Notes: generated from the sequence alone by a model not told the origin. Numbered from the stretch's first letter, positions 41,013-50,158 are shown. The stretch: 52,965 bases of DNA from Nostoc sp. FACHB-892 (GCF_014698795.1 NZ_JACJTR010000041.1:1-52965); one strand, 5' to 3'. A program made the numbers and translations.

Positions 41013-41189
41013 ATGAAAAATTTTGTTGTAAAGGTATCAAGGAAAGAATATTTTGAGATAAAGGTGACTGCTGAAAATAAGGATGAGGCGGCACAATCTG
41101 CATTGTCTGGAGAACCACCTGATTGGAAGGTTGAAAGTGTAGAAGAGGTAGTAGATGAAGAAGAAGTAAAAAAAAATGAGCTAATCTGA
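41013..41189 (+). CDS. Small protein of 58 residues, DpnD/PcfM-like pattern
   Basis: Starts MKNFVVKVSRKEYFEIKVTA, then ENKDEAAQSALSGEPPDWKV, and ends with an acidic EEVVDEEEVKKNELI tail. The strand-helix-strand plus acidic tail resembles the small PcfM/DpnD-type proteins of plasmids. AAGGA sits seven bases before the ATG. Confidence 0.65.
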   Translation: MKNFVVKVSRKEYFEIKVTAENKDEAAQSALSGEPPDWKVESVEEVVDEEEVKKNELI

Positions 41190-41231
41190 CATAATTACAA
41201 CTCTTCAAATAAATATTTACAACTTTAATTG

Positions 41232-41681
41232 ATGGACACCACAAAACTAACATCTAATCAAAAAATAGGCGTATTTTATCACGATGATAATAGAGGAGCT
41301 AAAGCCAAAATTGAAGAAATAGCTAAAGTTTCTCCCACTGGGTATGTCACGTTAAAAAACGGTAAACGCTACAACCCAAAAGGATATGAGGTAGGAATAG
41401 AAATAATTGACGCGACATTTCTTTGCTCGGTAGAAAAAGCACAGGCAATTATAGATAAATCATTAGCATTTAAGCAGAAGAAAGAAGAAGAATATAAAGC
41501 ATATCTTGCTACTCCTGAAGGTCAAGGTCAACTTGCTGTTCAAGAAGCAGTAGAAGCTGTCATAAAAATACTCAATAAATATGGTTGGTATGCTGATGAG
41601 CATGGACACATGGATACTTTGGAATCAGAAATTAGAATATTAATTAAGCAATATGTAAGCGAAAACAACCCGATTAACTAA
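41232..41681 (+). CDS. Unknown acidic helical protein
   Basis: A 149-residue protein. The first 45 residues form a small beta domain (IGVFYHDDNRGAKAKIEEIAKVSPTGYVTLKNGKRYNPKGYEVG). The rest is helical, with KKEEEYKAYLATPEGQGQL and the ending KYGWYADEHGHMDTLESEI then VSENNPIN. This last block is duplicated immediately downstream. No family recognised. Confidence 0.6.
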   Translation: MDTTKLTSNQKIGVFYHDDNRGAKAKIEEIAKVSPTGYVTLKNGKRYNPKGYEVGIEIIDATFLCSVEKAQAIIDKSLAFKQKKEEEYKAYLATPEGQGQLAVQEAVEAVIKILNKYGWYADEHGHMDTLESEIRILIKQYVSENNPIN

Positions 41682-41699
41682 AATATTTCTGAATAAAAG

Positions 41700-41821
41700 T
41701 CGATCGCTGTACTTAACCAATACGGCTGGTATGCTGATGTTGATGGTCACATGGATGTGATGGAATCAGAAATAGAGCAAATTATCAAAAAATATGTCAG
41801 CGAACACGAACCTATTAACTA
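41700..41821 (+). pseudogene. Duplicated C-terminal fragment of the preceding gene
   Basis: Frame reads SIAVLNQYGWYADVDGHMDV, then MESEIEQIIKKYVSEHEPIN and a stop. This matches the end of the gene at 41232-41681 with changes (KYGWYADEHGHMDTLESEI there). No start codon or upstream part remains, so it is the tail of a lost tandem copy. Confidence 0.8.
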
Positions 41822-41828
41822 AATTCTT

Positions 41829-42194
41829 ATGGTTCATAGTTTTAAACATACATTTCACGGAAAAAAATATCGTGTTGTTCTTGAGGTAACAGATTGGCGT
41901 ATCTTTCCACGCGAAACTCGGTGAAAAAAAGGCGAAGAACCTCAATGGTCAATTGAGCAGAAACAAAACTCATTTCGTGACGAAGTAACAATATCTGCTT
42001 TTGCTTTACCTCAAACTATGCCTTCCAATACAGCTTTTTGTAGAAATGGTATGAATAATATTTGTGTTTTTTATGCACAAACTAATGGTGACAAATCCCA
42101 AGAAATCTTTAATAAAGCTTGGAAAAAGGTAAAGGAGTGGACTAGTGTATCTAATGAGGATTTACATCAAAAATTTAAGCCGTACTTGAGTTGA
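41829..42194 (+). pseudogene. Unknown gene with a single in-frame TGA
   Basis: ATG 41829 opens a frame that reads MVHSFKHTFHGKKYRVVLEV, then DWRIFPRETR, then TGA at 41922-41924. The same frame then runs on for 90 codons, KKGEEPQWSIEQKQ onward to KFKPYLS and a second stop at 42194. No insertion or deletion is needed, so one base change (for example from CGA or TGG) would explain it. A sequencing error or readthrough is possible. Confidence 0.75.
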
Positions 42195-42256
42195 ATTTTT
42201 AACTTGACTAAAAAATGAATACTAATGGTTAACTCAGCAATAACTAGAGGTCAATT

Positions 42257-42541
42257 ATGAATAAACAAGAGTATTTGCAGCAAGAAAACGAAAGCTTAAG
42301 AGCAATAGCTATTCAAGCTAAACGGCTATTATTGAGTGATGAAATACCAGATGCCACACCAGAGGTAATGAATCTGTGCGAACTGATTGAACGCCATGAA
42401 CAAGAAAAGGGTGAACTTTCCCCTCAACTAAATCCTCATGGTAAAAAGTCTTGGTATGCAAAATTTGATGAAAAAGGACAAGTTGCAGGGTTGCAAGAAA
42501 TATTAGTTTTGTCTAATGAAGAAAAACCTATTAACTATTAA
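42257..42541 (+). CDS. Small helical protein of unknown function
   Basis: Ninety-four residues: a coiled-coil-like N-terminus (QEYLQQENESLRAIAIQAKRLLLSD) followed by a small beta part (KKSWYAKFDEKGQVAGLQEILVL). AGAGG precedes the ATG. It begins 62 bp after the pseudogene, in the same direction. Confidence 0.6.
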   Translation: MNKQEYLQQENESLRAIAIQAKRLLLSDEIPDATPEVMNLCELIERHEQEKGELSPQLNPHGKKSWYAKFDEKGQVAGLQEILVLSNEEKPINY

Positions 42542-42580
42542 CTAAAAATTCAGGTATTTCATTAATTGAGGTTAAGTTTT

Positions 42581-42820
42581 ATGTTTGAGCCAAATGAAGA
42601 GGGAAAAGTCAGACTGTACTTTACAGAAGAGAAAATTTGCATTGGTTCCTACAAAGAAGTAGAAAAGTACGAGCGAGAAACTAAAAACAGCTATTGGACA
42701 TCTGAGTTTTTTGAATTACCACCAGACAATAACCCAATTGGTAAAACAGCAGATGAAATTAAGTTAGCTGTGAGAGAAATACTTTTATCAAAGTTACTGA
42801 AAAAAAGCTTAAGTCTGTGA
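42581..42820 (+). CDS. Small protein of unknown function
   Basis: Seventy-nine residues from ATG 42581; the frame opens at TTG 42566, but GAGG nine bases before the ATG favours the latter. The protein is beta-rich at the start (KVRLYFTEEKICIGSYKEVEKYE) and helical at the end. It is followed after 10 bp by the next gene. Confidence 0.6.
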   Translation: MFEPNEEGKVRLYFTEEKICIGSYKEVEKYERETKNSYWTSEFFELPPDNNPIGKTADEIKLAVREILLSKLLKKSLSL

Positions 42821-42830
42821 TGAACCTTAT

Positions 42831-43301
42831 ATGTACTACGGATACCGTTGCTATACCAAAGAAGATAAGCCTTTAGGTTGGCTATACACATTTAGCTGTG
42901 ATACTGAATATGCTTTTACCAACACAGATTTACATTGGTGCAAGCGCTGGAAGACTGAACGGGGTGCAAAAAAACATTTTGAACATTACGATAGTCGCTG
43001 GCACTTCAAAAGTCAAGGAGGCTATCTCAAAATTGAAGTTATGCCAGAGTTTTCACAAAGCCAGTATAAAGCTAAGTCTAATCAGCAGCGATGGAATGAA
43101 GCCAATCGTGATGTACTTTACCAAGCTCAAGAAAATTACAATCAGAAGCGCCCTATAATGTCATTTCGTCCAAAAGCCGAACTGTTAAAATGGCTGGAAG
43201 AGGAACGCACAGTAGATGATAATGCTGAACCTGAAACTGATGCAGCACTTCTAAATCGGAAGTTAGAAAAACTAAAGATTTTAGAACAACAGGGATTTTA
43301 A
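42831..43301 (+). CDS. Unknown aromatic-rich protein
   Basis: A 156-residue protein. The N-terminal half is rich in Tyr, Trp and His (MYYGYRCYTKEDKPLGWLYT, NTDLHWCKRWKTERGAKKHFEHYDSRW), and the C-terminal half is helical and charged (LLNRKLEKLKILEQQGF). It lies 10 bp after the previous stop and five bases before the next start, so it is in the same operon. Confidence 0.6.
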   Translation: MYYGYRCYTKEDKPLGWLYTFSCDTEYAFTNTDLHWCKRWKTERGAKKHFEHYDSRWHFKSQGGYLKIEVMPEFSQSQYKAKSNQQRWNEANRDVLYQAQENYNQKRPIMSFRPKAELLKWLEEERTVDDNAEPETDAALLNRKLEKLKILEQQGF

Positions 43302-43305
43302 GACA

Positions 43306-43602
43306 GTGAAAGCAGAAAAGCTAAAAAATCTAATTATTAATATTCTTAATGAAAAGCCAAGGTTTTTTGATGGTGTTTGCGCTAAAGATGTTAAAAACTT
43401 ACTTTTAGAGCATTATGAAATTTCTATAAGTGAAAGAACAATTATTAAAGTGATGATGGAAATAATAGATGAGGGTCAGAGTAAATTTGGTGGCTCTGGT
43501 TATGTTTGTGGTGATGATAGTACACTAACATGGGCGGATGAACATAGTAATGCAAATTCAAAACTGAGAGGATTACATAAGTATTGGTGGTTTAATATTT
43601 AA
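43306..43602 (+). CDS. Putative winged-helix protein, GTG start
   Basis: Ninety-eight residues. LKNLIINILNEKPRFFDGVCAKDVKNLLLEHYEISISERTIIKVMMEII has the spacing of a winged-helix or helix-turn-helix regulator. The C-terminal part is small and aromatic. Operon position suggests a regulator of the surrounding small genes. Confidence 0.6.
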   Translation: MKAEKLKNLIINILNEKPRFFDGVCAKDVKNLLLEHYEISISERTIIKVMMEIIDEGQSKFGGSGYVCGDDSTLTWADEHSNANSKLRGLHKYWWFNI

Positions 43603-43650
43603 ATACCAAAAATAAGTTGACTGAAGAATTAGCAAATAAGTATTTAAATA

Positions 43651-44154
43651 ATGAGCAGTAACTTAGACCGTCTGTTGGCAATATTAAAAGAACAAGCAGA
43701 CTTGATTGATAAACTTAACACACGTTCTGACTTTCAATACAAAAGTACACAAAGGCTAGTTTTGGATTATGGTAAACCTTTTTTGACTCAAGTTAAATCA
43801 CCATTTAAAGGTGAACGTAAAGCTTGCTTTGAAAACTGCTTAAAAGGATTGTTGAGGTATCCAAACCTAAACTATTGTGAGGGATTTGCTATTAGTGAGG
43901 ATATTGATATAGCTGTATCCCATGCTTGGCTAGTAAATAATGATGGAGAATTAATTGATCCAACTTGGATAGGTGAGCGGTTTAAAGGTAGTGCTTATTT
44001 TGGAGTAGTCTTCACCGATGATTTTGTAAGGGAAATAGCCCAAAAGACTAAATGCTATGGAATCCTAGACAACGATTTCATGAATGAACACCAACTATTA
44101 CGAGAAGGATTTCCACCTCACGCACTACTTACTGAGGTGATAGACGTTCAATGA
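43651..44154 (+). CDS. Papain-like-fold protein, possible transglutaminase/peptidase
   Basis: A 167-residue protein. KACFENCLKGLLRY has a cysteine in a CxxN-type position, YCEGFAISEDIDIAVSHAWLVNNDGELIDPTW has the His-Ala-Trp and Asp-Pro-Thr layout of the NlpC/transglutaminase and phage papain-like fold, so a Cys/His/Asp triad is plausible. Such proteins cleave or cross-link peptide bonds; no substrate can be named. Last gene of the run before a terminator. Confidence 0.65.
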   Translation: MSSNLDRLLAILKEQADLIDKLNTRSDFQYKSTQRLVLDYGKPFLTQVKSPFKGERKACFENCLKGLLRYPNLNYCEGFAISEDIDIAVSHAWLVNNDGELIDPTWIGERFKGSAYFGVVFTDDFVREIAQKTKCYGILDNDFMNEHQLLREGFPPHALLTEVIDVQ

Positions 44155-44205
44155 TTAGTGCGATCGCTCCCCCAATTCCTAGAGGAAAAAAGAGTGATCG
44201 CATAC

Positions 44206-44238
44206 AAAAAAGCCCAGTTATGAGATGAATGGGCTTTT
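44206..44238. terminator. Bidirectional terminator between convergent genes
   Basis: AAAAGCCCA and TGGGCTTTT form a nine-pair stem with A-run and T-run on opposite sides, between the plus-strand gene ending at 44154 and the minus-strand gene ending at 44266. Confidence 0.85.
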
Positions 44239-44265
44239 AGCTATCTCTATCGTCACAAAAAAAAT

Positions 44266-44832
44266 TTACCCAAACGGTTGCCCCCAGCGCTCCCAGTTCT
44301 CCTTGTTAAATGGTGTCTGAAATTTTTGAATTAGTGCAAGCTCTAGTTGCTGCCTGGGCTTTCTCTGCACAGGGGCATCCCACCAAAAAGCGATGCTCAC
44401 TTCTCTTTGTAGCCCATAATGATGATGCAGTGAATGGTAACTATCTAGATATTGCTTGCATCCATGCTCACCTTTCCAGCGTCTACCAGAACGGCAAGTT
44501 TCACCAATATATAAAAGCAAGGGCATCGCATTATCGCTCACAAAATAAATAGCGGCGCTACCCGCATCTGTTGGCATCCGATAAAATGCCATTGATTGGA
44601 GCGGTAAACTGAAGGGGTCTATCGCGTCTGGGTCACAATGCGTTCTTTGTAGGTCAAATAATGCCGTCTGCTGTGGTGGCTGACTTTCCCTTGCTATCTG
44701 CTGATAGTCAAAAAGCTGAGATTTCCACCGAAGCAGCGCCTTAAGGCTCATCACCAGTGGTTCTGATCTACGTGCTGGTGTAGGCGTTACAGATGGGAAT
44801 AGGTTTAGCTGATCGGGTTCCAAGGTCATCAT
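44266..44832 (-). CDS. GIY-YIG family nuclease
   Basis: A 188-residue protein whose C-terminal half carries a GIY-YIG-type core: SAAIYFVSDNAMPLLLYIGET, then GRRWKGEHGCKQYL with the usual Arg, and QLELALIQKFQTPFNKENWERWGQPF with the catalytic Glu and Asn. The N-terminal 60 residues are a linker (LFPSVTPTPARRSEP). Similar stand-alone proteins are common in cyanobacteria; the DNA target is unknown. Confidence 0.8.
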   Translation of the reverse strand: MMTLEPDQLNLFPSVTPTPARRSEPLVMSLKALLRWKSQLFDYQQIARESQPPQQTALFDLQRTHCDPDAIDPFSLPLQSMAFYRMPTDAGSAAIYFVSDNAMPLLLYIGETCRSGRRWKGEHGCKQYLDSYHSLHHHYGLQREVSIAFWWDAPVQRKPRQQLELALIQKFQTPFNKENWERWGQPFG

Positions 44833-45030
44833 TGGGAATTACTTTTCCAGTAGATTATCTCCCAGAAGTGAGTATTAATGGATTTGCATTTCAGCGATCG
44901 CTTGTCTCTGGTTATGGGGGAAACAAAGCGATCGTACCTCAAGTACCCCCACACCTCTAAATTTTGATTCAATGATAAGGAAACAACTTTCCCCTTTGGG
45001 GGAATGCCACAAACCGGATTTTTTATCATT

Positions 45031-45195
45031 TCTACTCAATTAAGTTAAGTAAATAAGTAAATTATCAGCAGCCTTTTCCATCTTGAAGGAAGGTGCTGAT
45101 TTTTTGTATGTGAAGAACCAACTGCAAAAAATCACAGTGGCATCCTTCGGTAGCTAGGATTATACTTATCTCAGTTCAGTAATTGAGTTAAGTAA
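45031..45195. promoter_or_regulatory. par locus upstream sites
   Basis: ACTCAATTAAGTTAAGTAA (45035-45053) continues into further AAGTAAA units, and TAATTGAGTTAAGTAA (45180-45195) runs directly into the parA start. The latter is the inverse of the downstream 13-mer ACTCAATTACTTA. Candidate centromere and autoregulatory operator. Confidence 0.7.
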
Positions 45196-45831
45196 ATGCC
45201 CATTATTTCGTTTTGCAATCAGAAAGGGGGGTGCGGAAAAACAGTTGGGGCAGTGCATCTAGCCTCTTGGCTGCACCGCAAGCGCAAGAAAATACACTTT
45301 GTTGATGCAGACCCGCAAAGCAGTGGAGCAACATGGATGTCCCTGCTGTCTAGTCAAATCCCGACATCGAAGATTACTGACGCTAACGAATTAATAGAGA
45401 GATTGCCAGAGCTTGCTGAACAATTCCAGTTTGTAGTTGTCGATGGTGCGCCAAACACGACCGAATCAACACGAGCGATTTTGTGTTTATCGGATGTTTC
45501 GGTAACTCCAATCCAACCGACTGGGTTGGATCTACATTCTGCTTCAGAGGCAATAAGGCTAATCAAGTCCGCGCAAAAAATAACTGGGGGGCGGCCAATA
45601 GCAGCAGTATTCCTCTCTCGCGCTTCTAAAGGGACGAGGCTGAAAGAAGAGGCATTATCATTGCTCAGTCAAATTCCCGACGTTAAGTTACTCAAAACTG
45701 TGATCCACAATAAGCAAGCCATTGCCGATTGCTTTACTCAGCAATGCAGCATTTTTGAAATGAAAAAAGCAGAAGATTCGGCTCAAGAATTTGAGCAATT
45801 GTGCAAAGAGATATTGGGATTACTAAAATGA
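45196..45831 (+). CDS. parA: ParA-type partition ATPase
   Basis: A 211-residue Walker-type ATPase of the small (type Ib) ParA class, which segregates plasmids by forming dynamic patterns on the nucleoid. The deviant Walker A is FCNQKGGCGKT at the N-terminus; VDADPQSSGATW is the A' motif and FVVVDGAPNTTE the B motif. It lacks the N-terminal DNA-binding domain of type Ia proteins. Its stop overlaps the partner start (ATGA). Repeated 13-mers before it and after the partner are likely centromere sites. Confidence 0.93.
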   Translation: MPIISFCNQKGGCGKTVGAVHLASWLHRKRKKIHFVDADPQSSGATWMSLLSSQIPTSKITDANELIERLPELAEQFQFVVVDGAPNTTESTRAILCLSDVSVTPIQPTGLDLHSASEAIRLIKSAQKITGGRPIAAVFLSRASKGTRLKEEALSLLSQIPDVKLLKTVIHNKQAIADCFTQQCSIFEMKKAEDSAQEFEQLCKEILGLLK

Positions 45832-46124
45832 ATATTAAACGAAAAAAGCTAGACGATGATACCGCTAAGTTCATTTTTCCTGAAGACGAACCGAATAAAA
45901 AAACTACTGGCGCGGCTAAAAAAGCTGAGAAGCAATCTAATGATTTATTAGAGAAATTAACTCAGCAATCTATACCAAGAGAAAAACCCATTCGCGTCAG
46001 TCTGGATCTATCTCCAGAAATGCACTCTAAACTGACTAATCTTGCGAATCGCACTGGTAGGAAAAAAGCTGAAATTCTCCGAGTCCTTCTAGAGCAGGCG
46101 TTTGAGGAAATTGATCTAGAATAA
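45828..46124 (+). CDS. Ribbon-helix-helix partition partner (ParB/ParG-like)
   Basis: Ninety-eight residues from ATG 45828. The N-terminal 50 residues are charged and probably flexible (a ParA-stimulating tail in such proteins). PIRVSLDLSPEMHSKLTNLANRTGRKKAEILRVLLEQAFEEI is a ribbon-helix-helix domain. It should bind the 13-mer repeats on either side and act with ParA. A deleted copy of its 3' end survives at 32328-32414. Confidence 0.85.
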   Translation: MNIKRKKLDDDTAKFIFPEDEPNKKTTGAAKKAEKQSNDLLEKLTQQSIPREKPIRVSLDLSPEMHSKLTNLANRTGRKKAEILRVLLEQAFEEIDLE

Positions 46125-46125
46125 T

Positions 46126-46158
46126 AAGTAACTCAATTACTTAACTCAATTACTTATT
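46126..46158. repeat. Tandem 13-mer centromere-type repeats after par
   Basis: ACTCAATTACTTA occurs twice in direct tandem (46131-46143 and 46144-46156), immediately after the partner gene. The same two units stand after the par relic (32418-32443) and an inverted version stands before parA (45180-45195). Confidence 0.8.
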
Positions 46159-46208
46159 GCTAGAGAGTTGGGATTTGATTCTTTTTACTGTTAGAGTTAT
46201 GTAACACT

Positions 46209-46574
46209 ATGTTGTTTTTAGTTACTTGTGTAATCGATGAAGGCGTGTATGACAGTTCGTTTATCATCGTAGAGGCAGAATCGGAGTTAGAGATTGCCGA
46301 ACACATATTGTCCGAAACATCAAAATGGGAATGGTTTTTAGATCGAGCATACCCCCATGATTGGCAGCAACGTCAACGAAAATTTGCAGGTTCTTTAATG
46401 GACTGCATTCACGAAAATCCTGCGATGAATCCACAAGAATTACTGGATTTGATTAACATCACTTCTGTGGACGGGGACTCAACATCGCAATTGCGAATTC
46501 ATCCAATCACCGTGCGATCGCTGCGGGAGGTAGAAACTGATCCTTGGAAGCGTGAAGATTTAAACAACCGATAG
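46209..46574 (+). CDS. Unknown protein downstream of par
   Basis: A 121-residue protein: a beta-rich start (LFLVTCVIDEGVYDSSFIIVEAESELEIAEHIL), then an aromatic stretch (WEWFLDRAYPHDWQQRQRKFA) and a helical, acidic end with RSLREVETDPWKRED. No family recognised. Its position behind the par operon may be incidental. Confidence 0.6.
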   Translation: MLFLVTCVIDEGVYDSSFIIVEAESELEIAEHILSETSKWEWFLDRAYPHDWQQRQRKFAGSLMDCIHENPAMNPQELLDLINITSVDGDSTSQLRIHPITVRSLREVETDPWKREDLNNR

Positions 46575-46882
46575 CGATTTTGATATCACCACAGTACACT
46601 GCGGCTTGCGGTATGAGTATAGATCCTCCAGGCAGTGATCGCGTGTAACTCAAATAGAATTTAGTTCTCAGTAGTGAAATTGAGCATTTCATTATGTAAA
46701 GTCTTGTAAAAATAATACACTTTTGCTTCTGTTTGAAGCTTACGGGGAAAAGCCCATTACTTAGGCTTGCACTAACAATACGCCTACGTTTATTAAGTTA
46801 TTACACGTATATAAAAATTTAGTTGTGTAACGCTGCAATCTTCAGTATATAGTTACTAACAGCATACTAGAGTGATAAAACG
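46575..46882. other. Intergenic region without recognised gene
   Basis: No supported gene. TTATTACAC and GTGTAA around TATATAAAAATTTAG (about 46797-46830) form an AT-rich inverted structure that may include the promoter of the secreted-protein gene at 46883. Confidence 0.45.
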
Positions 46883-47364
46883 GTGCTGAACAAATACCTT
46901 AAAGTACTTCTTTCATCTGCCCTGCTCCTTACTGTAGGAACTAGTTTCAGTGAAAACGTCAATGCTCAAGCTGTTGTTAACGATACTTTTGCCGACGGTG
47001 GCTTTACCAATGGTGCTGATCCGTTAGATATTTCCTGGTTTGGAATTTCATCAAATTTTTCTGGAACAGTTTCAACTCCTTCTCGAATTCAATTAAGCGT
47101 AGTTGAAGATCCAACTCTTGGAAGTGGAAAAGCTTTAAACCTTGACACTCCCTCTTTTACTACTAACAATCCTGGTTTTATTCCCCCTCACCTTGCGCTT
47201 GGAACTTTCGCCCCCGTTAGTTTAGGAAGTGAACCAGGCGATACGCTTTATTTAAGCTTTGATTTTCGTTTTACTACTAAACCTAGTACCTCCACAACCT
47301 CTAGTCAATTTCCTGCTTTTCGCGCAGGTGGTTTACGTTTTGGTCTATACAAGGCATCACCGTG

Positions 47365-49758
47365 GTCGGGTAGCAGGACTATATCGCTATAATCCCGCCC
47401 CCTCAGAACCGGACTTGCGCCTTGCAACGCATCCGGCTCAAGCAAGTCATAGACTACAAATTGTTCCAGAATGTATTTGCTGATGACAGTACAGATGTAC
47501 GAGTTGTAGGTTGCCGTAATTGTCATCACCGCCCTGAGATTTTGGCTTTTTATGATGAAGATGTAACTCCTCATCATTTAATAGGGATTCCCCGCATACA
47601 GGACAGACATATTGTTGCCTTTGGGCTATCTTCTGCCTACTTTTGATTAATTCGGATTTAGTTTTAACTTCTTGCCGCTTAATCCAGTAGTCCCTTAATT
47701 TGGGGTCATCAGGTGATGATTTACCTTTAACAAGAATGTGCCTTTCAATCTTGAACCAAGCAAATTTTAACATATAGGCTCCGGTTTGTTTATTACCAAA
47801 AACCCATCGGTCAAATGGTCTATCAAGATTTAGATTTCTCCAGTACTTAGCCTTACGCCAGCTATCAGATTTATTTCGATGAGTGCGTTTGGCATACTTT
47901 TTCTGTTTCTCATATAACCAGTGGTCAAGAGAATTGAAAATTTTTGAGGATACTCCAACTCGGAAGTAATTCGCTTGTCCCCGAATAATCGGATTGAGCT
48001 TTTTAATGACTGCATCTGCTGACTTACCTCTACAGTTAAGCCATTCAGAACGCAGTTTACTCCGAATATTTAGCACAGACTTTTTACTAGGTTTAATTAA
48101 CAGCTTCCATCCAGTCTTTGTGGTTTGGTCTTTGTAGTGTCTGATATTGAAACCCAAAAAGTCAAACCCTTCTGTGAGATGCGATATTTTGGTTTTTTCC
48201 TGGGAGAGGGTAAGCCCCCTGACTTGCATCCAATCATTAAGGATTTGAACAACAGTTTTTGTATCTTCAAGTGTTTCACAGAACACTACAAAATCATCGG
48301 CGTATCTCACCAAGGCTCTTGCTGCACGTAGTTCTGCGTCCTTGTTATATTTAACTCCCAAGGCTTTTTCCATACCGTGCAAAGCTATATTTGCTAACAA
48401 CGGGCTGACAACAGACCCTTGCGGTGTACCTGCATCTGTAGGATGCCATGAACCCGCTTCCATATATCCTGCTAGTAGCCATTGTTTAATTAATTCACGG
48501 GCTGGAAAGCCTATTAATCGCTCTAACAGAAAATTATGTGAAATGTTGTCAAAACATCCTTGAATGTCTGCATCTACGACCCATTTCTTCCGTTTATTCG
48601 GTCGGGCTAGGTTATAGATACTGGCAATAGCATCATGGGGGCTACGTCCTGGACGAAAGCCGTAACTAGACCTTTCAAAAATTGCTTCCCATTCGGGTTC
48701 TAGGGCATTTTTAACCATTGCCTGGATGGTACGGTCTTGTATTACTGGAATTCCTAAAGGTCGTTTCTTCCCATTAGCTTTTGGGATGTAAATTCGTCGT
48801 GCTGGTGATGATTTCCAGGGGGAGTAATCAGTTAATTTATCTACTAACTGACCCCTGGCTGTAGCAGTTTTTACTACTACTTTATCTATTCCTGGTGTGT
48901 TTCGACCTCTGTTATACTGCGTCACTTTTCTAACGCTAACAAGGCGATTAGAATAGCTGCGTAGCATCAGTTTCTGGAGAGAGCGTACCTTTTTCAGTTT
49001 GCCCTCAGTTTTTGCCCTAAAGATTCGCTGTCTCAAATTCCGAACAATCCGATTGGCTTTGCGCCAGTTGACACAATTCCAATCAGTCTGTCCCTTGGTT
49101 CGGTTTACAGTTGCCTGCATCTAACTTACACCTCGGTTTGAAATCATTACAACGGATGTGAGGTTGACTCACCTGCTTCCCGTCAGCACCCTTTCAGGTT
49201 GGACATCTGCCTTATCCACCGGGTTATGGATTTCCCTTGCCTTTCGGCTGGTGGCATTCGCTTTTGGAAGCATCCTTGACCCACTGAAGAATTCAGCTTT
49301 CCTTACGGATTGCTTACTGGGTAAATCCCAGACTTCATTGGGGTTACTACGTTACGCACGGATGAGATTTAATTGGGTAGGGTGTCCTTTCTACACCGGA
49401 GTGTTTGGTGCCCCAGTTCAACTTGCATTGAGGGGTTGAACCTTTACTGAATATTTTTGGGGTATTCAGCGCTTTCACTCATATCACCGTGTCAGCCTTT
49501 TCGATGACCAATTCTTACGATGCCTCAACAAGGATTCATTTACATTCACCCATCCAATCTTTCCTTTGCCCGGTTACATTTTTAGGCTAAATGCTCCCTT
49601 GGGCTTTACTTTCCGCTTCATACACCGCCGTTACCAGTGGTGCATGGGAAGGTTAGGAACAGTCTTGGACACCAGACTGGAGGAATCGGTTCCTCGCTCA
49701 TCTTTTGGAAGCTTTATATATAGAGGCTTCCAGCCCTTCGTGCGCCATCGTGTCGCAC
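47365..49758 (-). mobile_element. Group II intron, complete, 2394 nt
   Basis: On the minus strand the intron begins GTGCGACACGATGG (from 49758), the usual 5' end of this class. It ends CTACCCGAC at 47365. Domain V lies at about 47404-47438 (GAGCCGGATGCG with GCAAGTCCGGTTCT), followed by a domain VI stem with a candidate branch-point A. Domains I-III upstream of the ORF span about 49121-49758. The intron carries its own reverse transcriptase. Its flanks on the minus strand are TTTTGG (5') and CACGGTGATGCCT (3'). Confidence 0.9.
47447..49120 (-). CDS. ltrA: Group II intron reverse transcriptase/maturase with HNH domain
   Basis: A 557-residue intron-encoded protein. The reverse transcriptase domain has GIPVIQDRTIQAMVKNALEP, YGFRPGRSPHDAI, DADIQGCFDNISH, GTPQGSVVSPLLANI and the catalytic RYADDFVVF. 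The maturase (X) domain follows (about 360-480). The C-terminal HNH endonuclease reads YVCPVCGESLLNDEELHLHHKKPKSQGG then NLQLVHLYCHQQIHSG. It splices the intron and drives retrohoming into DNA by reverse splicing and target-primed reverse transcription. All motifs look intact, so the intron may be active. Confidence 0.95.
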   Translation of the reverse strand: MQATVNRTKGQTDWNCVNWRKANRIVRNLRQRIFRAKTEGKLKKVRSLQKLMLRSYSNRLVSVRKVTQYNRGRNTPGIDKVVVKTATARGQLVDKLTDYSPWKSSPARRIYIPKANGKKRPLGIPVIQDRTIQAMVKNALEPEWEAIFERSSYGFRPGRSPHDAIASIYNLARPNKRKKWVVDADIQGCFDNISHNFLLERLIGFPARELIKQWLLAGYMEAGSWHPTDAGTPQGSVVSPLLANIALHGMEKALGVKYNKDAELRAARALVRYADDFVVFCETLEDTKTVVQILNDWMQVRGLTLSQEKTKISHLTEGFDFLGFNIRHYKDQTTKTGWKLLIKPSKKSVLNIRSKLRSEWLNCRGKSADAVIKKLNPIIRGQANYFRVGVSSKIFNSLDHWLYEKQKKYAKRTHRNKSDSWRKAKYWRNLNLDRPFDRWVFGNKQTGAYMLKFAWFKIERHILVKGKSSPDDPKLRDYWIKRQEVKTKSELIKSRQKIAQRQQYVCPVCGESLLNDEELHLHHKKPKSQGGDDNYGNLQLVHLYCHQQIHSGTICSL

Positions 49759-49772
49759 CCAAAAAAGGTTTT

Positions 49773-50158
49773 TTGTACGCTAAGGCTGAAAGTACCTGTA
49801 TGTAAGGATTTGGGCTGTTATTTGTTTGATGGTGCAGAGTATTGATACTACTCTGCACCATCTGGAAAGACATTAGCGAGTCAAGAGTGATAAATAGAGG
49901 TATGCCATTTGCTCTAAAATTTTTAACACCCCCCACATTGTTTACATTGGTTTAGAAGAAACCCAGCATCAGCTTTTTGCTGTGGAGTGGAATTAATGTT
50001 TCTAAGAGTTCTGCCAGCATTACCAGCATCTATACGGTCAGGGCATGGCTTTTGAAAACGATTACTCATACTTTGTACTTGCGTATTGTGTACTGTCAAT
50101 TTTAGCGCTCTCGTTCATTAAACACAGTCATAGCAAGGATTTCAGCCTTAGCGTACAA
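49773..50158. mobile_element. Small element with 19-bp terminal inverted repeats
   Basis: TTGTACGCTAAGGCTGAAA at 49773-49791 is repeated inverted at 50140-50158. Flanks begin and end with T-runs, so a short T-rich target duplication is possible but not provable. The only gene-like content is a 48-residue frame on the minus strand. No transposase is present; the element is nonautonomous or a deletion remnant. Confidence 0.75.
49923..50069 (-). CDS. 48-residue cysteine-tailed peptide inside the IR element
   Basis: Reads MSNRFQKPCPDRIDAGNAGR, then TLRNINSTPQQKADAGFLLN, ending QCKQCGGC. The C-terminal CxxCxxC is striking for so short a peptide and could bind metal or be a modified peptide, or be the remnant of a transposase zinc finger. 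Whether it is translated is unknown. Confidence 0.4.
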   Translation of the reverse strand: MSNRFQKPCPDRIDAGNAGRTLRNINSTPQQKADAGFLLNQCKQCGGC

